This document shows positions 44,301-59,300 of a stretch of DNA of 64,000 nucleotides, in pieces (within the stretch, counting starts at the first letter, position 1; the number at the start of each line of letters is the position of its first letter). Source of the DNA: Malurus cyaneus samueli (taxonomy: Eukaryota; Chordata; Aves; Passeriformes; Maluridae); contig CM019214.1 in assembly GCA_009741485.1 (NCBI GenBank), positions 27,666,081-27,730,080 of the forward strand, given 5' to 3'. The notes under the pieces are model-generated. The model saw only the letters and a list, made by a program, of their open reading frames with translations. It ran no database searches and was not told where the DNA came from. Made by a program: the position numbers and the translations under genes.

Positions 44301-47300
44301 ACTCTTACAAAAAATCCCAGTTCCAGCTTGTCTGTCATGGTCAGATCACCCTTCCCGCAGGAAATGAACTTGTCCTTTCACCAATGACCTTTTTAAAATG
44401 TCAGGGAATTAACCTCCTTTCTTTTTGTCCACTGTTAAAAGACATGATGGTCTACAAGGCCCTTTTTCGTGTGGGGAATACTGAATCATCACATTCCATG
44501 TACCAGAAGCAGTTGCAAAATGGATATCTGCAATGAAACATGGAGAAATGGGTGGCTGTGAAGTGGCTGTGAGGCTCTGTAGAAACTCTGATTCTTTATT
44601 GCAAATCAAGGGTTTTCTCCTGACTCTGTATCCCAACACTGGTAGGTGGATTTCTCAGCAATTCGTGATGATGTTCCAAGCCTTTGGAGCAGGTACTGTC
44701 ATTTATTACATCTTTGTATAGCACATCAAACATTTGGTTGCTCTCAAAGTTAGCACATCCTCCCCTGTCAATTTTGTTTCCACACTGAATTTGACAGTAA
44801 ATTAGAAGGAAGAAAGTATTGCAACATGACATCTCTTTCATCTGACTGATTGTAAAAGAACTGGAAATTAAAGTTCAGGCTGCAGAACATGAACATTGAG
44901 TACAAATTTAAAAGTCTGATCTGGATCTTCTTATGTCCACTGCTACTTAATTGCAAAATGTAGTTATTAAATTCAGTCACAACCTTGGCAGCATTTTCTT
45001 TCGTGCATGTCGCTGGGCAAGTGACAGTGTATATACAAAATGGCAAAAATTCTCTGGGGAGATTTCCTCCAGGCTTTTTAATTTCCAGCCTTTGCTCCTC
45101 TCTGTAAATTGTTCTTGCACAATGTCTGGGCTGGCCACAAGAATTTTGTGAGACTTCTTCCAGTCAGCTAAATTGCAGGAAGAACAAAGCAGGGACTGGC
45201 TATTTAGGTATGTCGTGATGTTGGGAGCTTTATAATTCAACTGAACAGTCAAGGAAGTTTTGTATAAAAAGAATGAAGTAACTTCTTGTTAGTCTTCAAG
45301 ATATTCCATCAGCCCACATTTTCCTTTTATTTTTGTGGTCTCTCTCAGAGGTGCTGGCCCTGGCATTCCGTACACACTTCAGTGAGCCTCTTAGACTGGC
45401 CTGTAAATCCCATGGTGTCTGACATGGGATACTGGTGCCATGCTCTGGATTAGGGAAGAGGTCCAGTTGGCTCTAGTGAAATGGGAAGGGCACTATGGGC
45501 CAGAGTGTGTTCAAGAGAAAGTACTTTATGAGTTTTCTAAAATATTACAGGGATGGTATATTTCCCCAGTCTTTGTTTGTTTGGGGTTTTTTTTTAAGAC
45601 CTAAAAATTTCATCCAGACACAATTTTACAGTTTTGGAGAATTTTCTAGGATCTCTGTTCCTCCAGGAGCACAGGCAGAGTAGTGCCATGCAGGGCATGT
45701 GTCTCACAGGGGTATTGGGGACCAAAATTGAGTCATGCTTTATTTGACTGAACCTTTCAAACTGATTGTCTTTGCCTAAATCTCCTCAGTGACCTTTGCC
45801 AAAGAGAGAATGCTCTTAGGTCACTTGCTAATGAAAAGGGGACATACTTGTTCAACAAAAGATCTAAGATAAAGAGAACAGAGTTAAAGCTGACAAGTCT
45901 GAGTTAATGAAGGTTAACAAAGTTAATTCAGTTAACAAGCCAAGGTACTAATTGTCTGAAGAATTACACCAACATTGTCGTGATATTAAGTATTTCCCTA
46001 GCTCTGACTCTGGCTTTGTGTTAAACTAGTCCCATAAGAATCTATGTCCTTAATTGCAGATAATATTAAATAACCCATATTCCTCAACAAACAAATGATC
46101 AGATAATTACCAGGAAAGCATGGTGAAGGGGTGCTGATGCCCAGCGCTCTTCTTTATTTTCCCTTCCTTGTTTGTTTTTTCCTCCACACCAGATAGGAGA
46201 GTGGCACTGGAAATGGGAGAGTGGTGTCTGCTGTAGGAGTTAGAGAGGTAACCATGTTCCATGGAATATTGAACTGTACAGCTCTGCATGGCCCCTATGG
46301 AAAGCCAGGCACAGATCTGACCATTCTGAACATAACCAGCCTTTTGTCAAAAACTGCAAAAGAAAAGTTTTACATTTGTTCTGCTGCCAGACAGCTGCCC
46401 ACTAAAGAGTATAGAAGAGCACGAAAGAGATGGTTTCCTTACTCAAGTGGATAAGTAGTTTTTGGGATTTATTTGATTTATTTTGGCTTTCAGGTACTCC
46501 AGAAATGAAGCGGCATTTTCAGTGCACAGAATCCATATATTCCTTTCTTTGCAGAAGCAAACAAAACATTTATTATTTCATTTATTATTAATGAAATGCA
46601 ACTGGAGTCAACTCAAATCCCTGTTAATTAATTTGAATAATTTTTCTGTGTTCTTTGCATATTTATGGGATATGTTTGCATCTGTTTTGAACCTTTTTAA
46701 AGCTTCCTGTCTAGGTTTGGATGCATGAGGCAGAACAAACTTCCTTAAACATATAATGAGATTTTAAGGCCTTATAGTAAAATTGAAATGTTTTCGATTG
46801 ATATTTGCATAGGAATTTGTACCACTCTACCAAAGAACTGAAACAAATAAAAAGATCACAGACTCCATTTTTTTTAAAGAATGAGATGTTTATTCCTCTA
46901 AAAAGGCAGTTTCATGGGGCATGCTCACATGTATTCTGTCAATTCCTAGATACTTAAATTTTGAGCCATAATAGGTAAAAAAAAGTCAAGAAAATGTTCT
47001 TTCATAAGAAAAAACTTCTTTTTCCCCATCTTGGAACTCACACTGAAGAATTCTGGTTCAGATTTAAGTCATCATATGTACATTATGATACAATGTATTG
47101 TATTATTATTATTCTGCTTTTCATCAGAATCTTTCCATTTGAGTTAGGCAACTAAAAAAATATGTCTACTGTGATGTGCACCTCCACAGAATAACTTAGA
47201 GATTCACTGCTTCAAAAAAAAAACCAAAAACCACTGCTGTGGAGGTAGATACATCTGTAATAGCCAGCTGTGCCTGGCATGAGGAAATGAGCAGCTGCTT

Positions 47301-50300
47301 GTTCAGATGCATATGCCTCCTGCCAACATGAGTTCTTTTATGTTTTAGATGTATTCATGTAATCTTTGTTCCTTCTCAGTTTGTTAACCTGGAAAGACAT
47401 TCGTCTCCTGGCAGCTAAAAATCCACATGAGCAGATGTGGTTTAAGAGTAGGGATGCTATATAAAGTCAGGCTTGGTTGCGAGCAGAAGGAATTCTCTTT
47501 CACACTGACAGCTCAAACACTTTAATTCATGGTGTCCTTTGGCAATGCTCCTAAACCATCAGTCTTGTCAAATCAATCATTACAATATAGCAATGATCCA
47601 TACTGTACGAGATCCATCCTAGTGGCTGGTCTCAAGGAACTCCATGTAATTCAGCCTTCAAATTGGTTCATTCCTAGTTTTCTTCAAAAAAAAAAAGACT
47701 TCCACTTAGTTCTGTACTTTGGTTGTGTCAGCTTCTCCATATGGCCTCATATGATATCATACAATAAGATTTAAAATATCAAAACTACCCCAGGTGTTGT
47801 GACAACCATTTTACATGGAAGCAGTATGGAAAATTGATTTGTTTTTGCAGGTACAAGTAAGCTGTGTTTCCGTCATAGTGTTGGTTTGGGGTATGTGGGT
47901 TAAGGACAACTATAGCACAGATGTTTGTTGTGGATAGTTGTTGACTATGAAGTTTTTAAAGTGTATCACAAACGGGCCTATGAGTCTAAAATAAAATTTG
48001 CCTAATATCAGGAAGGCATTGTTCAATATCTTTGGTACAACTTCCCGATCCAAGAAATTAGGATATCATCAGGTTCATTTTCCCAAGTATCCCCACTGCC
48101 CTCTTTCCACCTCAATGACATTAAAGGAATTTGAACTCTTGAACAGGAATTGCACTGATCTTGGAAGGCACGGGCAAGACTGTAAGTATTTTTTACTAAA
48201 ACAAGGAACTAGTTTTATCAGTTTTTTTGTAAAATGCCTAAATGTTTATTCATGATTTGCTGCAGTTCTTCCTTTGTGAGATACCAATGCTGTTGCAACC
48301 TGTGAAAAAAAAAATCTAATTGCATTTGAAAAACAACTTTCATTAGATTTTACTTAATTTGAATGTCTTGGTAAATGGTGCCTTGCCCCATTTAAAGCAT
48401 ATTTCTCCAGAAAAGATTGCAGCAATTTGCTATTAATGTCATTAGTGCAGTGAGTACACACAAAACATATGTGGCTTCAGTGACGCTACGTCTGGAATTA
48501 TATTCAAATACTTCAGGTCACACATCTCAGACATACTGTCACAATCCATTACTTAAACCACCACTGTGTCATTTCAAAATTGTTTTTTCCCCTTTAGAAC
48601 CTTGTGATGTTGGCAGCCTACAGGGATTATTTTTAAACAAGGTTTAAAGTGGCCTGAAGAGCCAAACCAGCGCTGGAAGGGAGAATGACCAGGGAGCGCA
48701 GTGTGCAACTCTTCAACCTGTGTGCATCTATGCATGTCCCATCATTTCCAGGCTCCACTGCTGAATAGAAATACCATCCCTAAAGAGGCAGAAATTCCTG
48801 TCTTTAAATATCAGACTCCATTTGTAATAAATATGGCCGATAAGTAAATTTCAGAGTTAAGCATATTTTACTTGTTTGGAGTGTCATACATTATATTGTA
48901 GGAGAATCACTCTGGAGAAGCTTCATTCCAAAGAAAATATTTTTTTCATAGAATAGCCATGAATATTGAAGTAGTGAATATTGATTTGAAAGTCAATATC
49001 CATGTGTTAATTTTGTGACCACACGTGCAACATGGTCACTTCTGCTGGAGTTTCTCCTGTGTGGTGTTTCCAGATGATTTTTTGTCAAAGAGCCTGGCCT
49101 ACTGGGATGGAAAGAAATTCTGTGTTTATTTTTTCTTGGACAGATTGACTGAATTTCAGCAGTGATAACTTATCCAGATCCATGCTTCACAACTGTTCCT
49201 GTGTAAATGCTGTTTTATTATTTTTATCAGGGCCAGCCAGGACTCCTTGGAGCACAGGGGTTCAGTGGACCACCAGGATTGATGGGGATCCCAGGAGTGC
49301 AAGGTCCCAAAGGTCACAAAGGTGAAAGAGGATACCCAGGAATAACTGGACCCAAAGGAGAAGTGGTAACTTTTGAATATCAAATGTTTTAGCTAATAAG
49401 CAAAATTCTGCACAGAGCTTCATTTTAATTGTGCTCTTTCACTCTAGGGACAAAGAGGAGTCACTGGATTCCCCGGGGCAGATGGCATTCCTGTAAGTAG
49501 TGGGTTACTTCATCTTTAAGAAATCACCAACTGCAAATGTTGCAGGCTAGCTAAAAGCCTTTGTTGTTTAATTAAAATGTCTGGGTTAAATTTTACATCA
49601 GCCATGTACACAGTTTTCAGTTAAGGACATTTACTGAAGTGAGGGGAGCTGCAAATACACAATAAAAGAGCAGAATCTGCTCTCCCTCTCATTCCCTCAG
49701 ATAATTATGGTCCATTTGCTTTGTCCTATGGAGAAATTCCCTTGTAAAAGGGGCAGGAAAGGATAGAAATTTCCTGTGTCTCTGAGGGTTACCCAGCTAA
49801 GTATGTTCTTTTGTAGGAAAGACCTGTGACATAAATGCTTCACAACACTTAAGCTTGTGAATGAAGGACGCAAGTGGGTTATTCCAAATTATTTCAGATT
49901 TGCAAAGTGTGTATAAAGACCAGTGATTTTAAGAAGACTAATTATTGCTAATTTGCTTTATAGCTCGTATTGCAAGCTTGAGATAGTGTTAAAGAACTTA
50001 CTGATCATTAAGTAGTGTAAAACTTTGAACAAATTGACCAGGTCGGTGAAACTGAAACACACAAAGAGGAAAACCGGGTAAAGTTCACAGCACAGTATTT
50101 TCCCAGCTTACACTTCTTTACATCTTGTGTCATAAAATAACAAAGAAATCCGAGTCACTGGAATCCCTGGACAGAGTTCCCAGGCTTGGGTTTCCTTTGT
50201 AGTGCTCCCTGACACCGGGGCCCCGCTTTGCAGCCCACGCATCCACATCCACTCTGCTTTCACCCTCTTTTGTTTCCAGAAGAGCTCCCTATCAAGTTTC

Positions 50301-53300
50301 AGGGATTTCTCTCACACTGTTCCTCATCTCCCTCTTTCTCACTCTTAAAGGAAAAAGGAAGACCATCTTTGCCATTTCTATTAACACTCCTGAGCCAAGG
50401 ATCTTGTTCATCTCACTGCCTCATGCTGAGTTTTTTTCTAAGCAGTGTAACATCCTGGGTAGCAGAGTAAATCGCTTCCCTGTGAAGCCCAGAGTTGCTG
50501 TAGCTGGACTGCTTCTCTTACCTGGGCATATTTTCTTTTTCAGCCCTGCCTCCCTGACCAAGGGACATTGCCTTGTGAGGGATAAATACCTTCAGACAGT
50601 GCTTGAACCCTCATTTTCGTTGTGTCCTCTCTTTGAACTCCCTTTACATTTTCCAAGCAGCTTTTTCAGACCAAGCCTTAGCACTGACCATGGGAAGGGA
50701 GGTAGAGAGGCACCTGAACAAGCCACAGTGGCACCATGCTAGGATGTGGGGCTGGGAACCAAGAGACAGTGGTGGCAAGACTTGATCCTTTCTGGGATGG
50801 GGAGTGCCAGTATTTGGTGGAGCTGAGTAAGGGCATGGATATTCTTCTGTTTTTTCTAAGCAACAGAGGAGAAGCAAAGTGAAAACTCTTGCTGTAGATA
50901 AAGGAGAAGGGAGAAATATTTTATGTTAGTTTCTGTCTTTTTCCAACTGAGCTGCCTGGAAGAAAGAGCTGCTCAAGGGAAGATTTGCTTCTCATCAGCC
51001 TCTGCAAAGCAGAAGCAACAGCAATTAAGGTGAAGGCAGGAGCAGCGATATAAATCCAGTTTGAGACGGGAGTAACTTTGCAGGAGCTTTGTGTCAAGGT
51101 CTCAGAGCGCCCCCAGCTCCCCACCTTTGATCGCTGCTGTTTTCTTCCATATTCACAGCCTCATCATGACACTTTGTCTAGCTCCAACAGCATCTCTGAC
51201 TTTTTTCCTGGCTTGGAAGCTGTTCAAAGTCAGTGAGGAACCTTTCTTCCCACTCTTCCAGTGTGAAGCACTGAAGTGCTGAACAATCCTAATTCTTGGT
51301 GCCTCCCTGCACAGCAGCCTCATCTGGCTAAATTCTGTGCTTAACAGAGCCTGCATTGAACGTAGCTCTCGTACCCTTTCTGAAAGGTCCTTCACTACTC
51401 ATTTTTTCATGCTGTCTGGGGCATCTGGTTCAAGCTGCAGCTATATTAAAAAAAGGCACTGTCTGTTTCTGTCTTTGAAAATCCTAGTTTCCCATGGATC
51501 CAAGCCTTGGGCTTAATGTGAGAATGTCCAAATACTTCGTGACTACAGGAAAAGGAAAACTAGAAACAGATGGATAGATAAACACTTTTTTTTTCCTCAA
51601 CAGGGTCATCCAGGGCAGCCAGGACCAAGGGGGAAACCAGGTCATGATGGCTGTAATGGGACAGAAGGTGACCCTGGTGACTTTGGAATTCCTGGACGCT
51701 CTGGTTTTCCTGGTTCCATTGTAAGTAGTTGGCAGTAAGTGAGTACCTGAAGCTAAGAACATTGCTGAAATGAGTTTCATTCACATGTGGGCTGGAAGTG
51801 AATGGGACATCTCTTAATAAAGGCAATGCAGGGCTTTTTGGCCCAGCAGAGCATTTGTGCAGACTTGGCATGGACACACTGCCCTGTGTTCAGTGATTGG
51901 ATGGCAGCCAGGGCCAGAGGGTCTGCTCAGAGGTCACACAGGTCTTGAGGAGAGATCATCTAGGAAAACCTGTGCAGCTTTAATCAAAGGCAATAAAATG
52001 ATATTAAACTCACAATTGGTGATGAAAGTAACCTTTTCTTCCCTGCCTGACAGCCAAAGTATTGGCTTTTCATGGTGACATACACAGGGTCATGCTGAGG
52101 TGAGCGGGGTGTTCCTGGGTTTGCCAGGGCACATGTCAGCCCTGAGAAGCTGCAGCATCACTTCTAGCTAGGAAGTGCTATCCCATAATACCACTCCCAG
52201 GTAATGTGGGGATTCTCTCCCAGAATCAGAAATTCATTCTTTTATGTATTGTGAGGTTTTACACTTTTTTTCCAAACCATAATTTTCCAAGTCTTGGCAT
52301 AGTGTCTTCCTCTGAACTGCAATATGTTTATGTATACTTAAGAAAACCCCAGTAAATATTTTTCATTTCACTCTTGGCTGTTTACATGTTAACATGCATG
52401 ATGTAAAAGCTCACATTGTGTTTTGGGTTTTTTGGTCACCTCCAGGGAGTCCAGGGGCCCAAGGGCCAGAAGGGAGAGCCGTACATATTAGCACCGGAGA
52501 TCATCCACCGATACAGGGTATGTCTGTGACCCCCAGTTCTTTTTCTTGCTCAGCACAGTTTTTCAGGCACAGGATAGAGAGTAAAATTTTCTTATGCTCT
52601 GATGGGCACATCCCAAGAGGCCCACTTTGATTTTGTGTAGGCTTTGCACGGCAGCTTCTGCTTTCTGTGGTTGCAGCAAAGTTTATGTGATATCCAGGGA
52701 AAAATCTGCACTGTTATTTCCAAGGAATTTCAGCCTATAGGTGGGTTACAAAGGCACTGTAGAAGATGTAGGTCAGGTAATCCCCTCTTTATTCAATGAC
52801 TGCCTTTCTATTATGCCTGGCAAAATCCTTCCTATGCCACAGTTTTGTCCACTGAATGATTGTGGTTACTATTAGCATCTTTTCTGTAAAATATTTGTGC
52901 AAGCTTTTGATTGACTTAGGATAAAATATGCTTCAATATTTTATTTAGTTGTTTAGTGAGCCCCATTTATTCTAATGGGTGTTTTTACTGTGTCTAATAC
53001 TTAAAACTTGTTTTGTAATCACTTGCAGCTTTTTCTCATATATATATGTGAGAAAAAATATAATCTTAAAATCTTTAATCTATAATTCTATATTTTCTAT
53101 TATAGATTTAATCTATAAATCTATAATTTCAAGGTATCAGAAGAAGATAAGGGATTACATATGAAGAGTATAAATTGTGACTGATTTAAAAGCTGCATCT
53201 GAGCTATACTGAGCACTGAAGGGATCTGCTGACATTGTTTATGTGTATTTTGTGCCAGTAGTAACTGCCAAAATAGGTATTTCTATCAACATGTTAGTAA

Positions 53301-56300
53301 ATTGCCTGTATTTTTAATGGAGTCTTCCTTTTAGAAACTCTTCAGATCTGCACTTGTTAGTAATCAGGAATGATTAAGGGATGATTAAGCAATGCTTAAG
53401 AAATGCTCAACTATATTGTGGCCAAGGATGGATACTGACACCTGTATTCATTTCATAAAGTACTTGGTTCCACAAATTATTCTGTTAACTTCGAATTAAC
53501 TAGATAGTTAGGATGTTACTCAAAATGATTGAAGGTGTTTGGACTGAATACCACTTTATTTATGTGTGTTGGAAGGTCTTTGGGCTAGAACATTTTTGGA
53601 TCTGATTTCCAAAAACATTTCATCGTGTACTGAAGTTGAAATATGTGGTTACTGAAAACAGTATGTTCCAAATGCTTTTAGTGACTCAGAAGAGAATCAA
53701 AATGATTCAGTAATTCCCATGCAACTCACAAAAACGAGCTTGGACATTTCAGCTAAGATTATAGCCCTAATTAAGCCACTGGTTAGAGAGGATTTTTTTC
53801 AACAAAATAATTCAGTGTGGTCTGCTGTATAGTTCAGCCTTGTAGTCTGGATCCCTGAATTCACTGGCCAACTTTGTACCCTGCTATTTTATTGCACCTA
53901 CATCATACAGAGAGAGCAGGAAATCTGTGTGGCCCACATTCAGTTATCTCAACATCTCTATGGAATACATCTGGATGGAAGGGTTTGAGTAGCATTGTAT
54001 GCTATAATTAGCTATTTGAATGAGAAAAAAAATTAATGAGTGATAAAGAGATTTTATTCAATTTTGTATGTAGAATTTATTGCATTTTTTTACTTCTTTG
54101 TTGTTTGTTTTGTTTTTTTAGGGAGATCCTGGGGATTCAGGGCTCATTGGTTTTCCAGTAAGTAGTGTTACAGTGGATGTGATAAAGTGTCAATGATAAC
54201 TAATATCAGAACAACATTATTGATGGTTGGTGTTTTTTTTAATTTAAAGGGACCTCCAGGTACTCTGGGTATTCAAGGACCTGTTGGTCCAAGAGGACAG
54301 CAAGGAAGACCAGTAAGTATATTTAAATTATGTTCTCTAGAAAATTACCCAAACAGAAGAATTATCAAGTTCCGTTATGTTGGATTGTAACCTAGGTTAG
54401 AAATAGCAAGAAGGTGTCAATGGACATAAAACCTTTTAAAAAGCACTGTGAGACACTGATTCCACACAGATGAATATTGCTGGAAGAAGTATAGTTTCTT
54501 TTCCCCTGTATTGTCAGAGGCTTTTGATTCATATTGTATTCTTTAACCTCCTTGGAAATTCTCCCTACACTGAGTTATCAGAAATATCATTATTTGGATG
54601 TGTTATCTTTTCTGCTCATAAAGGATATGTGTATTAGCTCTATACACTTCCCACAGGAGATTGAATAGTATTTAGAATGCCATTTTATTTTTAAACTGTT
54701 TATCAGTCTTTTTTTTTTTTTTTTCCAAAATCATCATTTACAGCTTTGATGTTGACCACTGTTGCTGTATAGTTCTTTGAGAAGGTTGTGTTCTCTCCAG
54801 ATACCATTTTCTAAATTTCTTATTTCTGTGGTTAATAGTTTTATGGGTGAGAAGCAGATAGTCAAATTCAATATATTTTATTTTCTTTAAGCTTGTTTTA
54901 TTTTCCTGTAACACAATTTTGTAGCACTTACTTTTTTCTTTGTTTTGTCAAAATTCACTTTGGACCTGCTTTACATCTCTGATATGAGTGGGAAAAATTA
55001 ATTCAGGGCTTTTCACACAGAGCCTCCATAACTGTTTTCAGAGATANAAACCAGACAAAACCTAAATCCACACCATGCTAAGGCTTTCAAAGTTAATTTT
55101 CTGCACTGGCCTCTTTTATCACCTGAAGTAAACTGCACCTTTTCTTTCTCCACTGGTCCTCCTGAAGGGAAATCAGTTCTTTACTTACTCTTCCTCTTGA
55201 GCAAACCCACAAAGTTCATGAGCTTCACACGGGAGCCTGCAGTGACTCATATTCCCAGTGCTGTTCCTTGGAAGTTGGGAGTGCTGTGACCACATATTTT
55301 CTGAGCCCCACGACTGCATCCATCCTGTAACCACACTGGCAATGTCTCTTTTAGAGAGAAATATATCCAGCCATAATTACTGTCTCTAAAGCTGTGGCTC
55401 ACCTGGGAGGGCAACCTGGGAGCATTTCACAGCTCTGAGTTTGGATCATTCTTCTTCTCTGAGTCCTGGGAAGGGCAGGAAGACAAGCATGGCTCCCCAG
55501 GATCCCTCCAGGCTCTCTGTGCACCCTGTGCAGTGCATCTGTCCCTGAGGTAGGGAATAGCTCACAAATTACTGGGCTTACCAAAAGTGATTCAAAAACA
55601 GGTTTTTTTTCAAAACAAGTCTAGTGTTTGTGCACACAAAGGTACATAGCAAGGCAGAGATGCTAACAAGTTCAGGTCTCACCTGAATTTTTTGTCTTTT
55701 CCTGGCAGGTTGGGCTCGATTATGCATAATGCAGCAGCTAACATCCCCTTCAGGGCTCAGCAGGTGGACAGTTCCATCTGCAACCTTCTCTCCTTTCTGT
55801 GTCACTCAGGGCTTCTTACTTACCCCAGCTTTCCCTCATTTGACTGAGTTTCTAATGTATAGAGCCCTTTGGAGCTGACCAAAGCAAGGCAGGTTGTCTC
55901 TTCAGTTAACGGCTTTCCTATCTCTTATAAGCCTCTGGCAGATTTATTTCGTGTTTTAGTTCATTTTCTACCATCTTCCTTTGATGTAATTCCGTGCAAT
56001 CCCAAATAGGTAATCTGAGATGCCTGTGGTCATTCAACCCCCTTACAGACCAATACAGAGCTCAGGGAAGCACTTAAACATGTGCTCACGTGCATAACTT
56101 TAGATATGAGCTTAAAATGTTACATCAGGATCCAAAAGCACAAGTTCTTGTCACTTGAAATAAAAAAGGGTTTTCAATAGATCTGTTCTGTTCAGAAAGA
56201 TTACAATGTGATTTAGGAAGGTATTTTTCTGAACAGTTAATACAGCTAATAGGTAGTGAGGATAGCACACGCAGTGCTGAGGAATGCTCTGCCTCTAAAG

Positions 56301-59300
56301 ACACACATTTCAAACAGAAAGTAAGTGACCTCCTGCATGCATTGATCAGAAAGCAACAAGTAACTTGCTCTCCCCTGTGTTTCCCCAGGGACCACCAGGA
56401 CCCCCAGGCCCCCAAGGACCACAAGTAAGTCTTTGTGTCAGAGTTGTTCATGCTGATTTTGTGTTGCTGAGGCTTATCCAAGACCTGCTCGAAGGTGGTA
56501 AAAGAAAGAACCACGGGCTGCATGAAAGGCTGTGTAGCATAAGACTTTCTGTGTTGGCTGCATACCATGAGAAGTTAATCCTTGCACTGGGATTGCCTAC
56601 CCTGAAAAGATTAAACCAGTTTTAGAGCCAGATTTAATTTGCTACTGTAGTCACAGTAGCTTCCCATGAATAGAGAATCCTTCCAGTCTTTACTATATCC
56701 AATTTCATCTCCATGGAAAAGAATATATGAGTTCATTGTTCCAGCCCAGATAGGTGTTTTTATTTAGCATTCAAGCCTATTAAAAATCTTGCAAAATAAA
56801 TGCTGGACCTTTTCATGGCATTACTCAGTGGATGACTCAAATAAGCACTGGTAGCATGAGATTTTAATTAGAGTTGTCTTTCTGAAAGTTTAGGTCTATA
56901 AAAATAGTTCTAAATCTATAAAAATACTTTGCGGTAAAACTGGACTATTATTTGATTGCAGTTCTTCAGTGGTGTCCTACAGACTTGATAGGCCTTTAAG
57001 CATGTTTAAATTTGAATTTTAGATTAGAATAAAGTTGTATACTTGGCAAATGTTGACCTGTTGTTTTTGCAGGGCAGCAGGGGCCTTGGCTACTATGGCG
57101 AAAAAGGTGAACAGGTAAAGGAAAACTAATGAATTAATATCACTACTAATGGGTGGGTTGATATTATCTGCTATTTGTAAATGAACCTATTTTAAATACT
57201 CTCTTCATTTGCAATTGCATTATGTAATTGTAAAAGAAAAATGAAGCTTAGGTCTGAAAGCAATTGCAATTTCTATAGGGAACATCGTAGCTGAACCAAC
57301 TGCTACATGTCTAGGTCCCTCTGTGCCCTCATTTACACTGACACAGAGGTAGCACTTCTGAAATTTATGAAGCCAGGCTACTTTATATAATGCAATAATT
57401 TTTATTGTCATTCCAGAAAAATACAGGACATGAGCAAGTATTGCTGTATGTTAACCCAGCACCAAATTAATTTATTTCACTATCAATTTGTTTGGTATGG
57501 TTATATGTGGTTCAGAGCCATACTCCTAGCAGGGGCAAATCCGTGTTGCTCCTTTTGTTGCATTTCCTGGACCTGTGCTGATCAGCAGCTTGGCCAGGTG
57601 TTACAGCTGTTAATAAATGTTCCTTCATGCTTTTCCTGCAGGGCTCCCCAGGTCCTCCGGGTCCACCTGGGCTTCCTACAGGAGAACTGATGGGTGTCCC
57701 CACTGACAAACACAAGGTAAATAAGGGGGTATTTTTCTGAAATACACAAGGAGCTAAGGGCTCTGCAGTGCCAAAACTAATATTATACAAACCTGCTTTA
57801 ACATCTAGAACTCAGAAGACTGCAGTATATCAAAAGAATAATCTGCTACTTTCACAAACTTGGATTATAAAGTTTTTGTTGAAACTATGTTGGCTAAAAT
57901 AATTCAGAAAATACTTCTCAAGTCTAGAGGTGCCTTTGGCAAACTTGGATTTTTTTAAGCATGCAGCTACTGGCCATCACTCACATCTCATTTTACAAGC
58001 AGAAATGCCTGCTGAGAAACCATTATTGTGTTTGTTTTCATAACTTATCTCTGTGATGCAGATATTTATATACTTAGAGTTAAACTTATTCATACATATT
58101 GGAGAAATCCCCACTAGTGAGATGCAGTTTATTCTCATCCATTGCTTCTTGCTGGGAGCAGAGGTACTCATACCCTGTAGGTGTATATTTTGTATGAGAC
58201 ACCAACCTCCAGAACAGTAAATTTTCATCCCATATTTGAAGTTAGAAAGTACATATTTGAAGTTAGAAAGTTCAAGGGGCTTGTACAATTTCTGCAATAA
58301 GTTGAGTAAATTGCTACTGGAAGATCTAAAAACACCTTTAATACTCCGCAGTCTGTGTTAAGTAACATAAATGCTGGGATTTCCATGACTAAGCAGAGAC
58401 ACCCACTTGGGAGCTGCTTACCTGGAGCGCTGTTATATTTAGTGGAGGTGTCATCAATATAGAGAGTGGACTTTAGGCTGTGATTTGGCTTACCCTAACA
58501 GGAACATGATCAAATAATCGTAGATAATCAGTAGTTAAAAATGGGAGATTGTTCCTTTATTCATAGGCATTATTTAGGCACTCACCACCCAAACATCTCA
58601 TGAACAAGCCTGGAAACAGCTGGGTTTTCTTATTCCTAGTGACATTTTCAAAAAAATTATCAAATATTATTTTTAAAAGGCACTTCAAACACTTATTATG
58701 AAAGCATGCATTTTATATGAAAAGTGTATGAATAAAGAACAGCACAAGAGTGGTGGTTTTCCTCCTGATAAATATCAGTATTTTTGTGTTGTATAAATGT
58801 TATTGAAATGTAAATGGGAATGCCAAACCTATCTGAATACTTTTTCTTTATTATTAGGGTGAAAGAGGAGACCCTGGACCAAGAGGGGAAACTGGAATTC
58901 CAGTAAGTCATGTGGAAAAGAACAAAGACAAATAATAATATTGGTGTTAATACTTGTGCACTCTTCGGTGAAGTGATGTGATATAGATGTGTTACAAGCA
59001 GAGACACCAGTTCTAATGCTTCAGAGAAACTGAACAACTTGATGTGTAATAACTCTACAGCATAACTAGTTGTTCTCTTACTGGTTTACTGAAATAAGAT
59101 TCTCCCTCACACTTTTTTAATTTTAGTTTTAACTATTAATAAACCTTTTCACTTATTCTTCTGATCTGTGTTTTAAAATTTCACTTTATTTCATTAAATA
59201 AGATTATATGGAATATTTTTTAATCCTTTTGAGTCTACTTTCCAACACATACAGACTTTTTGTCTCATGGATCTTTAGATCTGTTGATCAAGTGGGCAGT

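Larger units (their letters stand above)
2377..49230 (+). other. Very large intron between collagen exons 2 and 3
   Basis: 46,854 bp with GT-AG ends and no collagen-like exon inside that I could find. Exon lengths on either side match family members, so it is probably a true single intron. It contains the repeats listed separately. The stretches 2377-7000, 9560-12190, 12270-20640, 22730-28430, 28670-36290, 38560-43480 and 45300-49230 hold only unremarkable AT-rich sequence with short chance frames. Confidence 0.8.
51721..54121 (+). other. Introns flanking exon 6
   Basis: Two introns, of 725 and 1,604 bp (the latter from 52518), both GT-AG. The second contains the AT-rich inverted repeats at 53032-53108. 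Nothing else was seen. Confidence 0.75.
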
